From contig JAGPHL010000147.1 of NCBI GenBank assembly GCA_018055515.1, positions 1 to 6,537 of the forward strand: a stretch of DNA of 6,537 bases, in the 5' to 3' direction. The stretch is from Anaerolineae bacterium. Its GTDB lineage: Bacteria; Chloroflexota; Anaerolineae; B4-G1; SLSP01. A program made the translations under genes and the position numbers. The notes under the pieces were generated by a model, which worked only from the letters and a program-made list of their open reading frames with translations, had not been told where the DNA came from and ran no database searches. Every line of letters begins with the position of its first letter. Position 1 is the first letter of the stretch. Positions 1 to 5,787 of this stretch are shown piece by piece.

Positions 1-20
1 TCACTGATCTCTATGCTTTA

Positions 21-26
21 GAGGAG
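21..26 (+). promoter_or_regulatory. Ribosome binding site that fixes the TTG start of mraY
   Basis: GAGGAG lies 7 nt before a TTG codon at 34-36. The next in-frame ATG (codon 28, position 115) would cut through the first membrane segment and has no comparable site, so this site supports TTG as the true start. Confidence 0.75.
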
Positions 27-33
27 AACAATC

Positions 34-1083
34 TTGCTGCCCTGGTTGGGAAGTCACCTGGTCCAGTTCTTTGGCCCGTTTCGGCTGTTTACTTCCTATC
101 TCTTTCTGGCTACGATGGGGACGGCGCTGTCCGCGGCCGCGACCTGGTATCTACTACCCCGCCTGTGGGGACAGCTGCCCCGGGATAGGGGACGCGCCAA
201 TGCTGTGGGCGCGGAGCAAAGCGTGGGGAAACCGGTCGGCGCGGGGATCATCTTCATGCCGATCTGCGTGTTGGTCTGCCTGCTCGTCCTCCCCTTCGAC
301 GGGCGCCGGTTGGAGATCCTGGCCCTGGTGCTGCTGGCCATGGCGGTGGGCTTTGTGGACGACCGCAAGCCCGGCGGGCTGAGCGAGCTGCAGCTGGGGG
401 CGGCGGATTTCCTCATCGCGTTCCTGGGGGCGCTGGCGATCTCGCACCTGCAGCCGGTGACGCTGTGGTTGCCGCTGTACAAGCAGCCGTTGACGGTGGC
501 CCCCTGGCTCTTTATCCCGTTGGGGACGGCGCTGATCTGGCTGGCGATCAACGCTACCAACTGCACCGATGGCGTGGATGGCCTCTCCGGCAGCCTGACG
601 GCCCTGGCGTTTGTCTTCCTCGGCGCGATTCTGTACGCCGTCGTGGGACACGTGGACATCTCCCGCTACTTGCTGGTGCCGCACTACGCCGACGGCGCGG
701 ATTGGGGCATCATCGCCTTCGTGCTGGTGGGGTCCCTCGCGGGCTACTTGTGGCACAACGCCCATCCAAGCGCCGTGTTGATGGGCGACGCCGGTTCGCG
801 TCCGATGGGGTTTTTGCTGGGAGTGCTGGTCCTCGCGGCGGGAAATCCCTTCCTCATCATCGTCGTGGCCTTCATGGTCCTCGTGGATGGCGCGACCGGG
901 CTGCTCAAGGTGGCGCTGCTGCGCTTCTTCAAGATCGGCATCTTCCGCAACGTGCGCTATCCGCTCCACGATCATGTCCGCAAGACGCTGGGATGGTCGA
1001 ACACACAGGTGTTGTTGCGTTTTGTGCTGCTCCAGGCGGTGATCACGCCGATCCTGCTGGTGTTGCTCTTCAAGGTGCGCTGA
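34..1083 (+). CDS. mraY: Phospho-N-acetylmuramoyl-pentapeptide transferase (MraY type)
   Basis: Integral membrane enzyme that moves phospho-MurNAc-pentapeptide from UDP to undecaprenyl phosphate on the cytoplasmic face, forming lipid I for peptidoglycan. The 349-aa length is normal for the family, and the protein is almost entirely hydrophobic segments joined by short loops. Family motifs appear in order: DD at residues 109-110 followed by K112; NATNCTDGVDGLSG at 173-186, carrying the conserved Asn and the Asp pair D179/D182; MGDAGS at 250-255 with D252; and PLHDH at 310-314 followed by RKTLGW, matching the family's PIHHHFE..GW loop. The central His of that triad is Asp here, and GSRPMG replaces the usual GSLALG, so this is a divergent member. 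The start is TTG with a good upstream ribosome site. No other mur or fts gene is visible nearby, and a terminator follows directly. Another polyprenyl-phosphate sugar-phosphate transferase (WecA/TagO-like) is possible but fits the His-loop region less well. Confidence 0.85.
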   Translation: MLPWLGSHLVQFFGPFRLFTSYLFLATMGTALSAAATWYLLPRLWGQLPRDRGRANAVGAEQSVGKPVGAGIIFMPICVLVCLLVLPFDGRRLEILALVLLAMAVGFVDDRKPGGLSELQLGAADFLIAFLGALAISHLQPVTLWLPLYKQPLTVAPWLFIPLGTALIWLAINATNCTDGVDGLSGSLTALAFVFLGAILYAVVGHVDISRYLLVPHYADGADWGIIAFVLVGSLAGYLWHNAHPSAVLMGDAGSRPMGFLLGVLVLAAGNPFLIIVVAFMVLVDGATGLLKVALLRFFKIGIFRNVRYPLHDHVRKTLGWSNTQVLLRFVLLQAVITPILLVLLFKVR

Positions 1084-1100
1084 AGCAGCGCGTTGATGGC

Positions 1101-1143
1101 CAACGCCAGACCCCGTGAAAAGGATGGGGTCTGGCGTTGTTTT
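1101..1143 (+). terminator. Rho-independent terminator of mraY
   Basis: A perfect 14-bp inverted repeat (1101-1114 with 1126-1139, arms CAACGCCAGACCCC and its complement) encloses an 11-nt loop and runs straight into TTTT. It starts 17 nt after the mraY stop. The opposite direction lacks a T-run, so it mainly serves the + strand, although the hairpin could also slow convergent cysS transcription. Confidence 0.9.
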
Positions 1144-1182
1144 GTGTCGCGTCGAGGGGAAAACGCGCGGGAGGGCGCCGGC

Positions 1183-2559
1183 TTATACTGCCGGTCGCAG
1201 ACGCGGCCCCTGAGGGGTGTCTTCGACGGCGTAGCCCGCGGCTTTGATCTGCTCGCGGAGGGCGTCGGCTTCTTGCCAGCGGCGGGCGGCGCGCGCGGCC
1301 TCGCGTTGTTGCGCCAGGCTCAGAATCTCAGGGGGGATGCTGATTTCCGCCGGTTCCCATTCCGCCAGCCGCAGCCCCAACACCTCATCGTATTTGAGCA
1401 GGGTGGCCTTTTTCACGGCGTCGGGCAGCGGGCTTTTCACCAGCTCCCACACCAGCGCCAGCGCGCGCGGCATGTTCAGGTCGTCGTTGATCTCGCGGGT
1501 GAAGTCCGCCAGGAAGTCGGGATCTACCTCGCCGGGAGCGCCCCAGCCGTGGCAGGCGGCGCGCAGACGGTTGAGCGCCGTGCTCGCCGCGTCCAGCGCT
1601 TCCCAGGTGAAGTTGAGCCGCGCGCGGTAGTGCGCCCCCAGGCACATGAAACGGTACGCCAGGGGATCGTAGCCCTCGTCAATGAGCGTCTGCACAATCA
1701 GGAAATTGCCCACGGACTTGCCCATGCGCGCGGCATTGATCTGCAGGAAGTAGCCGTGCAGCCAGAAGTTCGCCAGCCGCGTGCCGTAGCAGGCTTCGGT
1801 TTGAGCGATCTCGTTGGTGTGATGCACCGGGATGTGATCCTCGCCGCCGCAGTGAATGTCGAAGAACGGTCCCAGGTATTTGGCGGACATGGCGGAGCAT
1901 TCGATGTGCCAGCCGGGGAAACCTTTGCCCCAGGGGCTGTCCCATTCCATCTGCCGCTTTTGGTCCGGCGGGCTGAACTTCCACAGCGCGAAGTCGGTGA
2001 TGTGGCGCTTCTCGCCCAATTCCACGCGCGAGCCGGCCTGCAGGCCCGCGATGTCCAGCCGCGCCAGATAGCCGTAATCCGGCAATTGGGATGTGTCGAA
2101 GTAGATGCCGTCGGCGGTGCGATAGGTGAAGCCGTGCGCCTCGATGCACTGGATCAGGGCAATCTGTTCCTGGATGTGAGCGGTGGCCCGGCACCAGATC
2201 GTCGGCTCCTGGATGTTGAGGCGCGCCATGTCTTCACGGAAAGCCTGGGTGTACATCTCGGCGATCTCCCATGCCGTCATGCCTGTGCGCTGCGCGCCGA
2301 GCTCCATGCGGTCTTCGCCCGTGTCGGCATCGGAGACCAGATGTCCGACGTCAGTGATGTTCATCACGTGTTTGACGCGGTAGCCGTTGAACTCCAGCAC
2401 GCGGCGCAGCACGTCCTCGAAGAGGTAGGTGCGTAGATTGCCGATGTGGGCGTAGTTGTAGACCGTCGGCCCGCAGGTGTAGAGCCCTACCTCGCCGGGC
2501 TTGAGCGGCTCGAACTCCCGAATCGAGCGGGTGTAGGTATCGTAGAATCGCAATTCCAT
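1183..2559 (-). CDS. cysS: Cysteinyl-tRNA synthetase (class I)
   Basis: Cytoplasmic enzyme that charges tRNA-Cys with cysteine using ATP. The 458-aa length is typical. The N-terminal Rossmann domain has YTCGPTVY (27-34) and the HIGN signature at 38-41. The zinc-binding set is recognisable as C29, C221 (WHIEC), H246 and E250 (HHTNE), which gives cysteine specificity. The KMSKS loop reads RMGKS at 278-282 followed by VGNF: the second Lys (K281) is kept, while the first Lys is Arg and the first Ser is Gly. The C-terminal helical region ends in the typical EADALREQIKAAGYAVEDTPQG stretch (split here as residues 430-440 and 441-451). The ATG is preceded by a perfect AGGAGG at 2566-2571, spaced 6 nt. 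It lies 61 nt downstream of uvrC on the same strand and is probably its operon partner. It converges on mraY with a 99-nt gap. Confidence 0.96.
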   Translation of the reverse strand: MELRFYDTYTRSIREFEPLKPGEVGLYTCGPTVYNYAHIGNLRTYLFEDVLRRVLEFNGYRVKHVMNITDVGHLVSDADTGEDRMELGAQRTGMTAWEIAEMYTQAFREDMARLNIQEPTIWCRATAHIQEQIALIQCIEAHGFTYRTADGIYFDTSQLPDYGYLARLDIAGLQAGSRVELGEKRHITDFALWKFSPPDQKRQMEWDSPWGKGFPGWHIECSAMSAKYLGPFFDIHCGGEDHIPVHHTNEIAQTEACYGTRLANFWLHGYFLQINAARMGKSVGNFLIVQTLIDEGYDPLAYRFMCLGAHYRARLNFTWEALDAASTALNRLRAACHGWGAPGEVDPDFLADFTREINDDLNMPRALALVWELVKSPLPDAVKKATLLKYDEVLGLRLAEWEPAEISIPPEILSLAQQREAARAARRWQEADALREQIKAAGYAVEDTPQGPRLRPAV

Positions 2560-2612
2560 GACGTTCCTCCTGATGCAGCGTCGGCAGAGAACGGGAAGCC
2601 GTGAGCGGTCTT

Positions 2613-2633
2613 CTCACATCTCACAACTCGGCC
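2613..2633. repeat. Degenerate heptamer repeat across the uvrC stop codon
   Basis: Three in-register 7-nt units on the + strand: CTCACAT, CTCACAA, CTCGGCC. The uvrC stop (TCA at 2621-2623, TGA on the coding strand) lies inside the second unit. The units match the heptamers at 5278-5305, where CTCACAT recurs exactly. Three short units could arise by chance; the match to the second site is what makes this worth recording. Confidence 0.45.
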
Positions 2634-4507
2634 TCGTCCTCCTGCCGCAATTTCTCGAAATACCCTTGAATCACGGTTGCCAGCGTGGTGGAGATGCCGC
2701 GGACCTGCGTCAGCTCTTCGATCGAGGCGCTTTGGATGGCGGCGAGCGAGCCGAAATGGCTGAGCAGCCCCCGGCGTTTTACCGGGCCGATCCCGGGAAT
2801 CTCATCGAGTTGCGACGCCAGTCCACGCTTCTGGCGACGCTGCCGGTGATAGGTGATGGCGAAGCGGTGCGCCTCGTCGCGGATGCGGCGCAGCAGCAGA
2901 ATGGCGGGATCGGTGGGCTCCAGCACGAGGGAATGGCTCTCTCCCGGCTTGAAGAGCTCCTCGTGGCGTTTGGCGAGCCCCACCACCGGCACCTGGTCCT
3001 GCAGCTCGAAGGTCTGCAGGACTTCCGTGGCCACTCCCAGCTGCCCCTTGCCGCCATCCACCACCACCAAATCGGGCAATTTCCCCCACCCCTGGCTGCC
3101 GCGCGTGCCTTTGAGCTCGCCGGAGGAAACGCGCCGCCAGCGGTCGAAGCGCCGCATGAGGACTTCCCTCATGCTGGCGAAGTCATCCTGCCCCGTGACC
3201 GTCTTGATCTTGAAGCGGCGGTAGTCGCTCTTTTTCGCCACGCCGTGCTCGAACACCACCATGCTGCCGACCACTTCGACGCCCTGGGTGGTGGAGATGT
3301 CGTAGCACTCGATGCGGACGGGCGCACGGGGAAGGCCCAGGGCCGTTTGCAATTCCTGCAGCGCCAGCTCGTTGCGGTGTTTGTCCGCTTCCCATTGCGC
3401 TTTGAGCATGGTGAGCGTCTCTGTGGCGTTGGTCGCTGCCAGATCCAGCAGCTCGCGGGCGGCGCCTTCGTGGGGCACGTTGAGGTAGACCACATCGCCG
3501 CGTTGGGTGCGCAACCAGTCCTGCAGCACGGCGGCCTCGGCGACCTGCGCCGGCAGCAGAATCTCCGGCGGGATGGTGGCCGCGTTGGCGTAGAATTGTT
3601 GCAGGAATGCCGTCATGATTTCGTTGTCGTCGGCGCCCGCGCCCCCTTCCATGACGAAGTATTCCCGTCCCAGCAGTTTGCCGTTGCGGACGAAGAAGAC
3701 TTCCACGCAAGCGTTGCTCTCGTCCCGCGCCAGGGCGATCACATCCTGATTGAGTGCGGCGGTGGTGACGATCTTCTGCCGCTCAGTCACCTGTCGCAGC
3801 GCGAGCAGCCGATCCCGCACGCGCGCGGCGCGCTCGAAGTGCAGCGCTTCGGCCGCCTCGCGGATCTGGCGTTCCAGGTCACGCATCACGTTTTCGGTCC
3901 GGCCCTCCATGAATTCCGTCAGTTGCGCCAGCATCGTCAGGTATTCCGTGCGGTCCACCGCGCCGATGCACGGTCCCAGGCAGAGCTTGAGATCGAAGTA
4001 CAGGCAGGGTTTGGCGTCCGTTCCCGTGATTTCCCGGTCGCAGGTGCGGTAGGGGAAGAGCCGGCGCAGCAGGTCCAGCGTCTCGCGCAGCGCGCCGGTG
4101 GAGGTGTAAGGGCCGAAGTAGCGCCCGCCGTCCTGCTCCATGCGGCGCGTGATGAGCACTTTAGGGAAATCCTCGGGGGTGATTTTCAGGTAGGGATAGC
4201 GCTTGTCATCTTTGAGGCGCACGTTGAAGCGCGGGCGGTATTTCTTGATCAGGTTGGCTTCGAGGATCAGCGCTTCGACTTCTGAATCGGTGATGATCCA
4301 TTCCAGGCTGGCGATTTCGGCGACGAGGCGGCGGGTTTTGGCATTTTCCTGCGCCGAGGCGTGAAAATAGGAGCGCACCCGATTGGCGAGATTGATCGCC
4401 TTGCCCACATAGATCACCTGGCCCTTGAGGTTGTGCATCAAGTACACGCCGGGCTTGGTGGGCAGGGTGGCTAACTGCTGTTCGATGAGTTCCGAATGCC
4501 CTTTCAC
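2621..4507 (-). CDS. uvrC: UvrABC excinuclease subunit C
   Basis: Nuclease of bacterial nucleotide excision repair: joined to UvrB at a lesion, it cuts the damaged strand on both sides. The 628 aa carry the full domain order. The GIY-YIG nuclease is at about 15-95, with PGVY (19-22), VIYVGK (31-36), R43 and candidate metal ligand E83 before NLIKKYRPRFN. Four cysteines at 156, 168, 176 and 180 have the C-x11-C-x7-C-x3-C spacing of the UvrC iron-sulfur site. The UVR domain that contacts UvrB is at about 205-238. The RNase H-like nuclease has D403 (CYDIS), D484 (VVVDGGKG) and H547 (DEAHRFA). Two helix-hairpin-helix motifs follow at about 566-620. The start is GTG (4505-4507); this places PGVY at residue 19, as expected, and the only nearby Met (residue 24) lies inside that motif. 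No Shine-Dalgarno is visible, but a TATAAT box sits 7 nt upstream. cysS follows after 61 nt. Confidence 0.97.
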   Translation of the reverse strand: MKGHSELIEQQLATLPTKPGVYLMHNLKGQVIYVGKAINLANRVRSYFHASAQENAKTRRLVAEIASLEWIITDSEVEALILEANLIKKYRPRFNVRLKDDKRYPYLKITPEDFPKVLITRRMEQDGGRYFGPYTSTGALRETLDLLRRLFPYRTCDREITGTDAKPCLYFDLKLCLGPCIGAVDRTEYLTMLAQLTEFMEGRTENVMRDLERQIREAAEALHFERAARVRDRLLALRQVTERQKIVTTAALNQDVIALARDESNACVEVFFVRNGKLLGREYFVMEGGAGADDNEIMTAFLQQFYANAATIPPEILLPAQVAEAAVLQDWLRTQRGDVVYLNVPHEGAARELLDLAATNATETLTMLKAQWEADKHRNELALQELQTALGLPRAPVRIECYDISTTQGVEVVGSMVVFEHGVAKKSDYRRFKIKTVTGQDDFASMREVLMRRFDRWRRVSSGELKGTRGSQGWGKLPDLVVVDGGKGQLGVATEVLQTFELQDQVPVVGLAKRHEELFKPGESHSLVLEPTDPAILLLRRIRDEAHRFAITYHRQRRQKRGLASQLDEIPGIGPVKRRGLLSHFGSLAAIQSASIEELTQVRGISTTLATVIQGYFEKLRQEDEAEL

Positions 4508-4514
4508 AGGTCTG

Positions 4515-4520
4515 ATTATA
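4515..4520 (-). promoter_or_regulatory. -10 box of a probable leaderless uvrC promoter
   Basis: On the - strand a perfect TATAAT is followed by 7 nt and then the uvrC GTG start. Transcription would therefore begin at or within a base or two of the start codon, leaving no 5' leader. No AGGAGG-like site precedes the GTG. The -35 region is poor (TGAAGC at 17-bp spacing). The -10 match is seen directly; leaderless use is inferred, by analogy with the -10 box close to the start codon known for leaderless genes in Deinococcus and Actinobacteria. Confidence 0.6.
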
Positions 4521-4570
4521 CAACAGAACTGGGGAGCGCTTCACTGCAAAGTGGCTTCTGCAATCAACAA

Positions 4571-4612
4571 GGGGGTGCTTGTGGCAACCTGCACGTTGTC
4601 ACAAACACCCCC
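4571..4612 (-). terminator. Hairpin terminator between the proline-rich protein gene and uvrC
   Basis: A 13-bp inverted repeat (4571-4583 with 4600-4612, GGGGGTG-type arms) has one mismatch, which becomes a G-U pair in - strand RNA but C-A in + strand RNA. A 4-bp inner stem (CAAC 4585-4588, GTTG 4595-4598) closes a 6-nt loop. The following - strand sequence, TTGTTGATTG, is only moderately T-rich. Its position downstream of the 4674-5021 gene and upstream of the uvrC promoter fits termination on the - strand. Confidence 0.65.
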
Positions 4613-4623
4613 TGCTCTTGGAT

Positions 4624-4648
4624 GCGGGCGCCACACTCCAACGCCCGC
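4624..4648 (-). terminator. Accessory GC-rich hairpin, possible first part of a tandem terminator
   Basis: GCGGGCG (4624-4630) pairs perfectly with CGCCCGC (4642-4648) across an 11-nt loop. It lies 25 nt past the stop of the 115-aa gene and before the larger hairpin at 4571-4612. No T-run follows, so alone it would be weak; it may act as a pause or as mRNA 3'-end protection. The strand is inferred from context. Confidence 0.35.
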
Positions 4649-4673
4649 GCTATCTGCCCGACGCGGTCCCGGT

Positions 4674-5021
4674 TTAGAGGGTCAGCCGTGGCAGCAACAA
4701 GCCCATTTGCTGCTCGAACTCCTGCAGGAGGGTATCGCCGTTCTGGTACAGAATATAGAACAGGACCCCGCAGCAGCACAGGATCAGTAGCACTCCCACC
4801 ACGATCAGGACGATGATCAGCGTGGTGTTGTTTTTCTTGGGGGGCGTGCTGGCAGCGGAGGGGTAAGGGCCGCCGGCGGGAGGGGGAGGCAGCGTGGGCA
4901 TGGGTGCCGGCGTCGGCTCTGCGGCATAGGGCGGCTGTGAGGGCCACTCCGGCGTGGCATTTTCCTCATCGGGGATGGGATTCGGCAAGGGAAGCGGGTC
5001 AGGGACGGAATTGTAAGTCAT
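4674..5021 (-). CDS. Proline-rich single-span membrane protein, function unknown
   Basis: A 115-aa protein I cannot assign to a named family. Residues 1-61 are a low-complexity tail rich in Pro, Ala and acidic residues, with runs such as LPPPPAGG (44-51). PKKNN (61-65) follows, then one strong hydrophobic segment at about 67-92 containing three consecutive cysteines (82-84), and a short C-terminal tail of about 23 residues ending in LPRLTL. The KK before the span suggests the proline-rich part is cytoplasmic and the C-terminus outside (positive-inside rule). There is no cleavable signal peptide and no lipobox. The ATG has AAGGAG at 5027-5032, spaced 5 nt. Two hairpins separate it from uvrC, so it is likely its own transcription unit or the tail of one starting upstream. 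Proline-rich tails of this sort often serve as disordered tethers, but nothing here proves that role. Confidence 0.8.
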   Translation of the reverse strand: MTYNSVPDPLPLPNPIPDEENATPEWPSQPPYAAEPTPAPMPTLPPPPAGGPYPSAASTPPKKNNTTLIIVLIVVGVLLILCCCGVLFYILYQNGDTLLQEFEQQMGLLLPRLTL

Positions 5022-5042
5022 GATTGCTCCTTCGAAAATAGA

Positions 5043-5114
5043 GATCAGCGAGTCAGCAGTCAGCGAATCAATGAAAAGGCGAAAAGGCGAAAAAGCGAAT
5101 CAGCGAAAAAATCA
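5043..5114. repeat. Degenerate 7-8 nt tandem repeat
   Basis: The stretch begins with the exact heptamer pair AGTCAGC at 5051-5057 and 5058-5064. It then runs in 8-nt register, with GCGA starting at 5063, 5079, 5087, 5095 and 5103 (position 5071 has ATGA instead). Representative units are AAAGGCGA (twice), AAAAGCGA and ATCAGCGA. It lies just upstream of the ribosome site of the 115-aa gene and would form part of its leader or promoter. Confidence 0.7.
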
Positions 5115-5133
5115 CTTGCGTGACAAAGGCGGC

Positions 5134-5251
5134 GTGAACTTCAGTTCACTCGCCGGCCGCCGCCCCAGAATGAATTCCGGGTCTGACAGGTCCCCAACAA
5201 CGCGCTTCAGCGCGGTTGGCTTGTGTCAGGCTGGGGATTCCATCCTCAGCC
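5134..5251. repeat. Cluster of four palindromes (REP/BIME-like)
   Basis: Four hairpin-forming units follow one another. First, GTGAAC-TTCA-GTTCAC at 5134-5149. Second, CCCAGAA-TGAA-TTCCGGG at 5164-5181, whose only mismatch becomes G-U in - strand RNA. Third, a 47-nt unit at 5183-5229 with outer arms CTGACA/TGTCAG, CCAAC/GTTGG and inner arms CGCGC/GCGCG around TTCA. Fourth, GGCTGGGGAT-TCC-ATCCTCAGCC-type pairing at 5229-5251, a 10-bp stem whose mismatch becomes G-U in + strand RNA. The first three share a TTCA/TGAA tetraloop. The layout resembles dispersed palindromic intergenic elements, but copy number in the genome cannot be seen from this window. Confidence 0.65.
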
Positions 5252-5277
5252 AAACGGGGGAGTCGTCGCAACCTCTG

Positions 5278-5305
5278 CTCACGACTCGCGCCTCACGACT
5301 CACAT
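5278..5305. repeat. CTCAC-type heptamer tandem repeat
   Basis: Four contiguous 7-nt units in register: CTCACGA, CTCGCGC, CTCACGA, CTCACAT. The ten bases CTCACGACTC occur twice, 14 nt apart. The same unit type occurs at 2613-2633. Confidence 0.65.
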
Positions 5306-5308
5306 TTT

Positions 5309-5323
5309 CCATATGACATATGG
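5309..5323. promoter_or_regulatory. 15-bp dyad CCATATG-A-CATATGG, possible operator
   Basis: A perfect inverted repeat of 7-bp arms around one central A, also readable as two direct CATATG hexamers. Flanking ATTTTC (5304-5309) and GAAAAT (5330-5335) add looser outer symmetry. The shape suits a dimeric regulator, but it lies almost 300 bp upstream of the 115-aa gene and just beyond the end of the DUF4190 gene, so no target is obvious. Confidence 0.3.
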
Positions 5324-5344
5324 GATCACGAAAATAGCTGATCC
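5323..5344 (-). terminator. Small hairpin downstream of the DUF4190 gene
   Basis: GGATCA (5323-5328) and TGATCC (5339-5344) form a 6-bp stem with a 10-nt loop, 43 nt after the DUF4190 stop. No T-run follows on either strand, so termination is only a weak possibility. Confidence 0.2.
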
Positions 5345-5387
5345 GGAATGAACGTTCTTCGCGGTTGAATTGGTCTTTGCTGTCGTC

Positions 5388-5750
5388 TCAGTGGAGGCCA
5401 AAGAGCTGCGAGCCCGCGTTCAGCTGGTCGCAGAAGGCAAACCCAAAGGGCAGCGAGAACACGCCGATAAGCATCAAGAGGCCCAGGCACAGGCCGATGA
5501 GGGTGAGCCCGATGCCGACCCAGCCCAGGATGACGCCGGCCTGCGCCAATCCATCGCCAGTGACGGCGCCGTTGCTGTGGGAAATCTCATTCTTGGCGGC
5601 GTAGCCCAGGATCAACCCGGCGATGCTGCCGATGAAAGGCAATACCTGAATCACTCCCAGGATGCCGAGGACCAGGCTGGCAACCGCGGAAACGCTCGTG
5701 CGGGTGTAGTTCACCGGCTGTTCGTAGTTGGGACCGTAATTTTGTGACAT
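5388..5750 (-). CDS. DUF4190 domain membrane protein
   Basis: A 120-aa membrane protein. Residues 1-18 are a polar Asn/Tyr-rich tail (two NY pairs). A first hydrophobic segment at about 20-52 contains ASLVLGILG and GLILGYAAKNEI. The glycine-rich loop GAVTGDGLAQAGVILGW (61-77) leads into a second hydrophobic segment at about 70-104. The order of xSLxLGIxG, GxxLGxxAxxxI and GxGxAxAGxxLG is what I know as DUF4190, a family without a proven function. The C-terminus (105-120) is short and polar. The ATG follows AGGGAG at 5755-5760, spaced 4 nt. It lies 48 nt downstream of the DUF4126 gene on the same strand; the two may be co-transcribed, although a possible -10 box lies in the gap. Confidence 0.8.
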   Translation of the reverse strand: MSQNYGPNYEQPVNYTRTSVSAVASLVLGILGVIQVLPFIGSIAGLILGYAAKNEISHSNGAVTGDGLAQAGVILGWVGIGLTLIGLCLGLLMLIGVFSLPFGFAFCDQLNAGSQLFGLH

Positions 5751-5787
5751 AGTTCTCCCTTTCTCACGATCAGATTTGAAAACCCTC

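Larger units (their letters stand above)
5022..5387. other. Repeat- and palindrome-rich intergenic region
   Basis: About 365 nt between two - strand genes with no ORF that looks real. From left to right it holds the ribosome site of the 115-aa gene, a 7-8 nt degenerate repeat, four palindromes, a CTCAC heptamer repeat, a CATATG dyad and a small hairpin, listed separately. I find no convincing -10/-35 pair for the 115-aa gene, although its promoter should lie here unless it is read through from 5750. Confidence 0.7.

Noticed and set aside
9..23. CTCTA/TAGAG inverted repeat overlapping the mraY ribosome site
   Set aside because: Only 5 bp with a 5-nt loop and AT-rich, too weak to claim translational control.
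154..975. 273-codon open frame on the - strand, antisense to mraY
   Set aside because: Charged, low-complexity translation (many His, Gln, Arg and Asp) with no family resemblance; a shadow of mraY.
1093..2436. 447-codon open frame on the + strand, antisense to cysS
   Set aside because: Its translation is Arg/Ala/Gly/Val-rich with no recognisable domain, and it fully overlaps an unmistakable cysS. Long antisense frames are expected in GC-rich coding DNA.
2558..4285. 575-codon open frame on the + strand, antisense to uvrC
   Set aside because: It is rich in His, Gln, Arg and Ala, as is typical of a frame mirrored from a GC-biased gene; it has no domain and overlaps a complete uvrC.
5120..5260. 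Possible tRNA or known structured RNA
   Set aside because: The hairpins do not form a cloverleaf, there is no T-loop or CCA pattern, and no riboswitch core that I recognise.
5043..5305. Possible CRISPR array
   Set aside because: The repeats are 7-8 nt, contiguous and degenerate, without the 25-40 nt direct repeats and unique spacers of CRISPR, and no cas gene is present.
5370..5747. 125-codon + strand frame opposite the DUF4190 gene
   Set aside because: Hydrophilic, Ala/Asp/Gln-rich translation without motifs; the - strand frame matches DUF4190 and has a ribosome site.
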